Of a stretch of DNA of 12,471 nucleotides, positions 12,393 through 12,471 are shown piece after piece. A program made the position numbers and the translations under genes. Source of the stretch: an uncultured Collinsella sp. (GTDB lineage Bacteria > Actinomycetota > Coriobacteriia > Coriobacteriales > Coriobacteriaceae); the NCBI GenBank assembly GCA_900541685.1, contig UQKM01000036.1:1-12471 (forward strand). The letters run 5' to 3'. How positions within the stretch are numbered: position 1 is the stretch's first letter; each line of letters starts with the position of its first letter. The notes under the pieces were generated by a model. That model was not told the DNA's origin and searched no databases. It was given only the letters and a program-made list of their open reading frames with translations.

Positions 12393-12471
12393 ATGGTGTC
12401 ATCTCGCCCCAAAAGGACCTTGCTCGCTCTGGCGGGCTTTCGCTCATATGACCCAATCCGCTGTCAAGAGC
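12393..12471 (+). CDS. Possible 5' end of a further gene, cut by the window edge
   Basis: From an ATG at 12393 the frame stays open for 26 codons to the window edge, encoding a basic N-terminus with MVSSRPKRTLLALAG and then FRSYDP. No ribosome site precedes it. TATGCT at 12381-12386 fits a TANNNT -10 box and ends six bases before the ATG, which would suit a leaderless mRNA as is common in actinobacteria. No family is recognised, and 26 open codons in GC-rich DNA are weak evidence. Confidence 0.2.
   Translation, partial: MVSSRPKRTLLALAGFRSYDPIRCQE

Noticed and set aside
12420..12450. TTGCTC and CATATG as a promoter near the right edge
   Set aside because: Spacing is 19 bp and both hexamers are poor; they would lie within the candidate edge reading frame.
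1..12471. CRISPR arrays, transposase genes, phage or defence genes
   Set aside because: No regularly spaced repeats, no transposase or integrase motifs and no toxin-antitoxin-like pairs were seen in either strand; coding content is all housekeeping.

Overview
The window is about 60% G+C bacterial chromosome from a low-virulence-looking, housekeeping-rich region. Every confident gene is on the + strand. Gene content and order (murI, rph, rdgB and dtd in a row; veg next to ispE; a LysRS carrying an extra C-terminal tRNA-binding domain; a divergent Gram-positive-type MurE with an EDPA motif in place of DNPR) point to a Gram-positive actinobacterium of the Coriobacteriia, most like Collinsella. 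The taxonomic call is inference from style and content, not from a marker search.

Layout. Bases 1-189 are a non-coding leader with small direct and inverted repeats and a TATACT -10 box, leading into asnB (glutamine-dependent asparagine synthetase, 190-2070), which is closed by an intrinsic terminator. A divergent murE (2183-3745) follows with its own likely promoter. After a 107-nt gap holding a strong hairpin come a HAD-family phosphatase (3853-4764), murI (4816-5700) and rph (5755-6480), ending in an inverted repeat with a short T run. rdgB (6624-7265) and dtd (7269-7715) are translationally close and end at a 12-bp perfect palindrome. A good promoter then drives veg (7899-8195) and ispE (8198-9091). 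A tRNA-Pro(CGG) gene (9144-9220) with terminator, tatA (9333-9608), greA (9715-10185) and lysS (10265-12229) complete the set. The last 240 bases hold a second copy of the dtd palindrome, a striking 99-nt near-palindromic rod-like element, and perhaps the first codons of a further gene.

How the genes work together. MurE and MurI supply peptidoglycan precursors (third-residue ligation and D-glutamate). IspE feeds isoprenoids, including the lipid carrier used for wall synthesis. Dtd removes D-amino acids wrongly loaded on tRNA, RdgB removes non-canonical purine triphosphates, RNase PH trims tRNA 3' ends, LysS charges tRNA-Lys and GreA rescues stalled RNA polymerase. TatA is part of the folded-protein export machine. 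AsnB supplies asparagine.

I found no new defence, toxin or metabolic system in the coding part. The most unusual signals are non-coding: the 99-nt element near the right end, a shared GTTACGCGG palindrome after two genes, a perfect palindrome lying between the -35 and -10 of tatA, a terminator-like hairpin in the veg leader, and a short GGGAC-type intergenic repeat.
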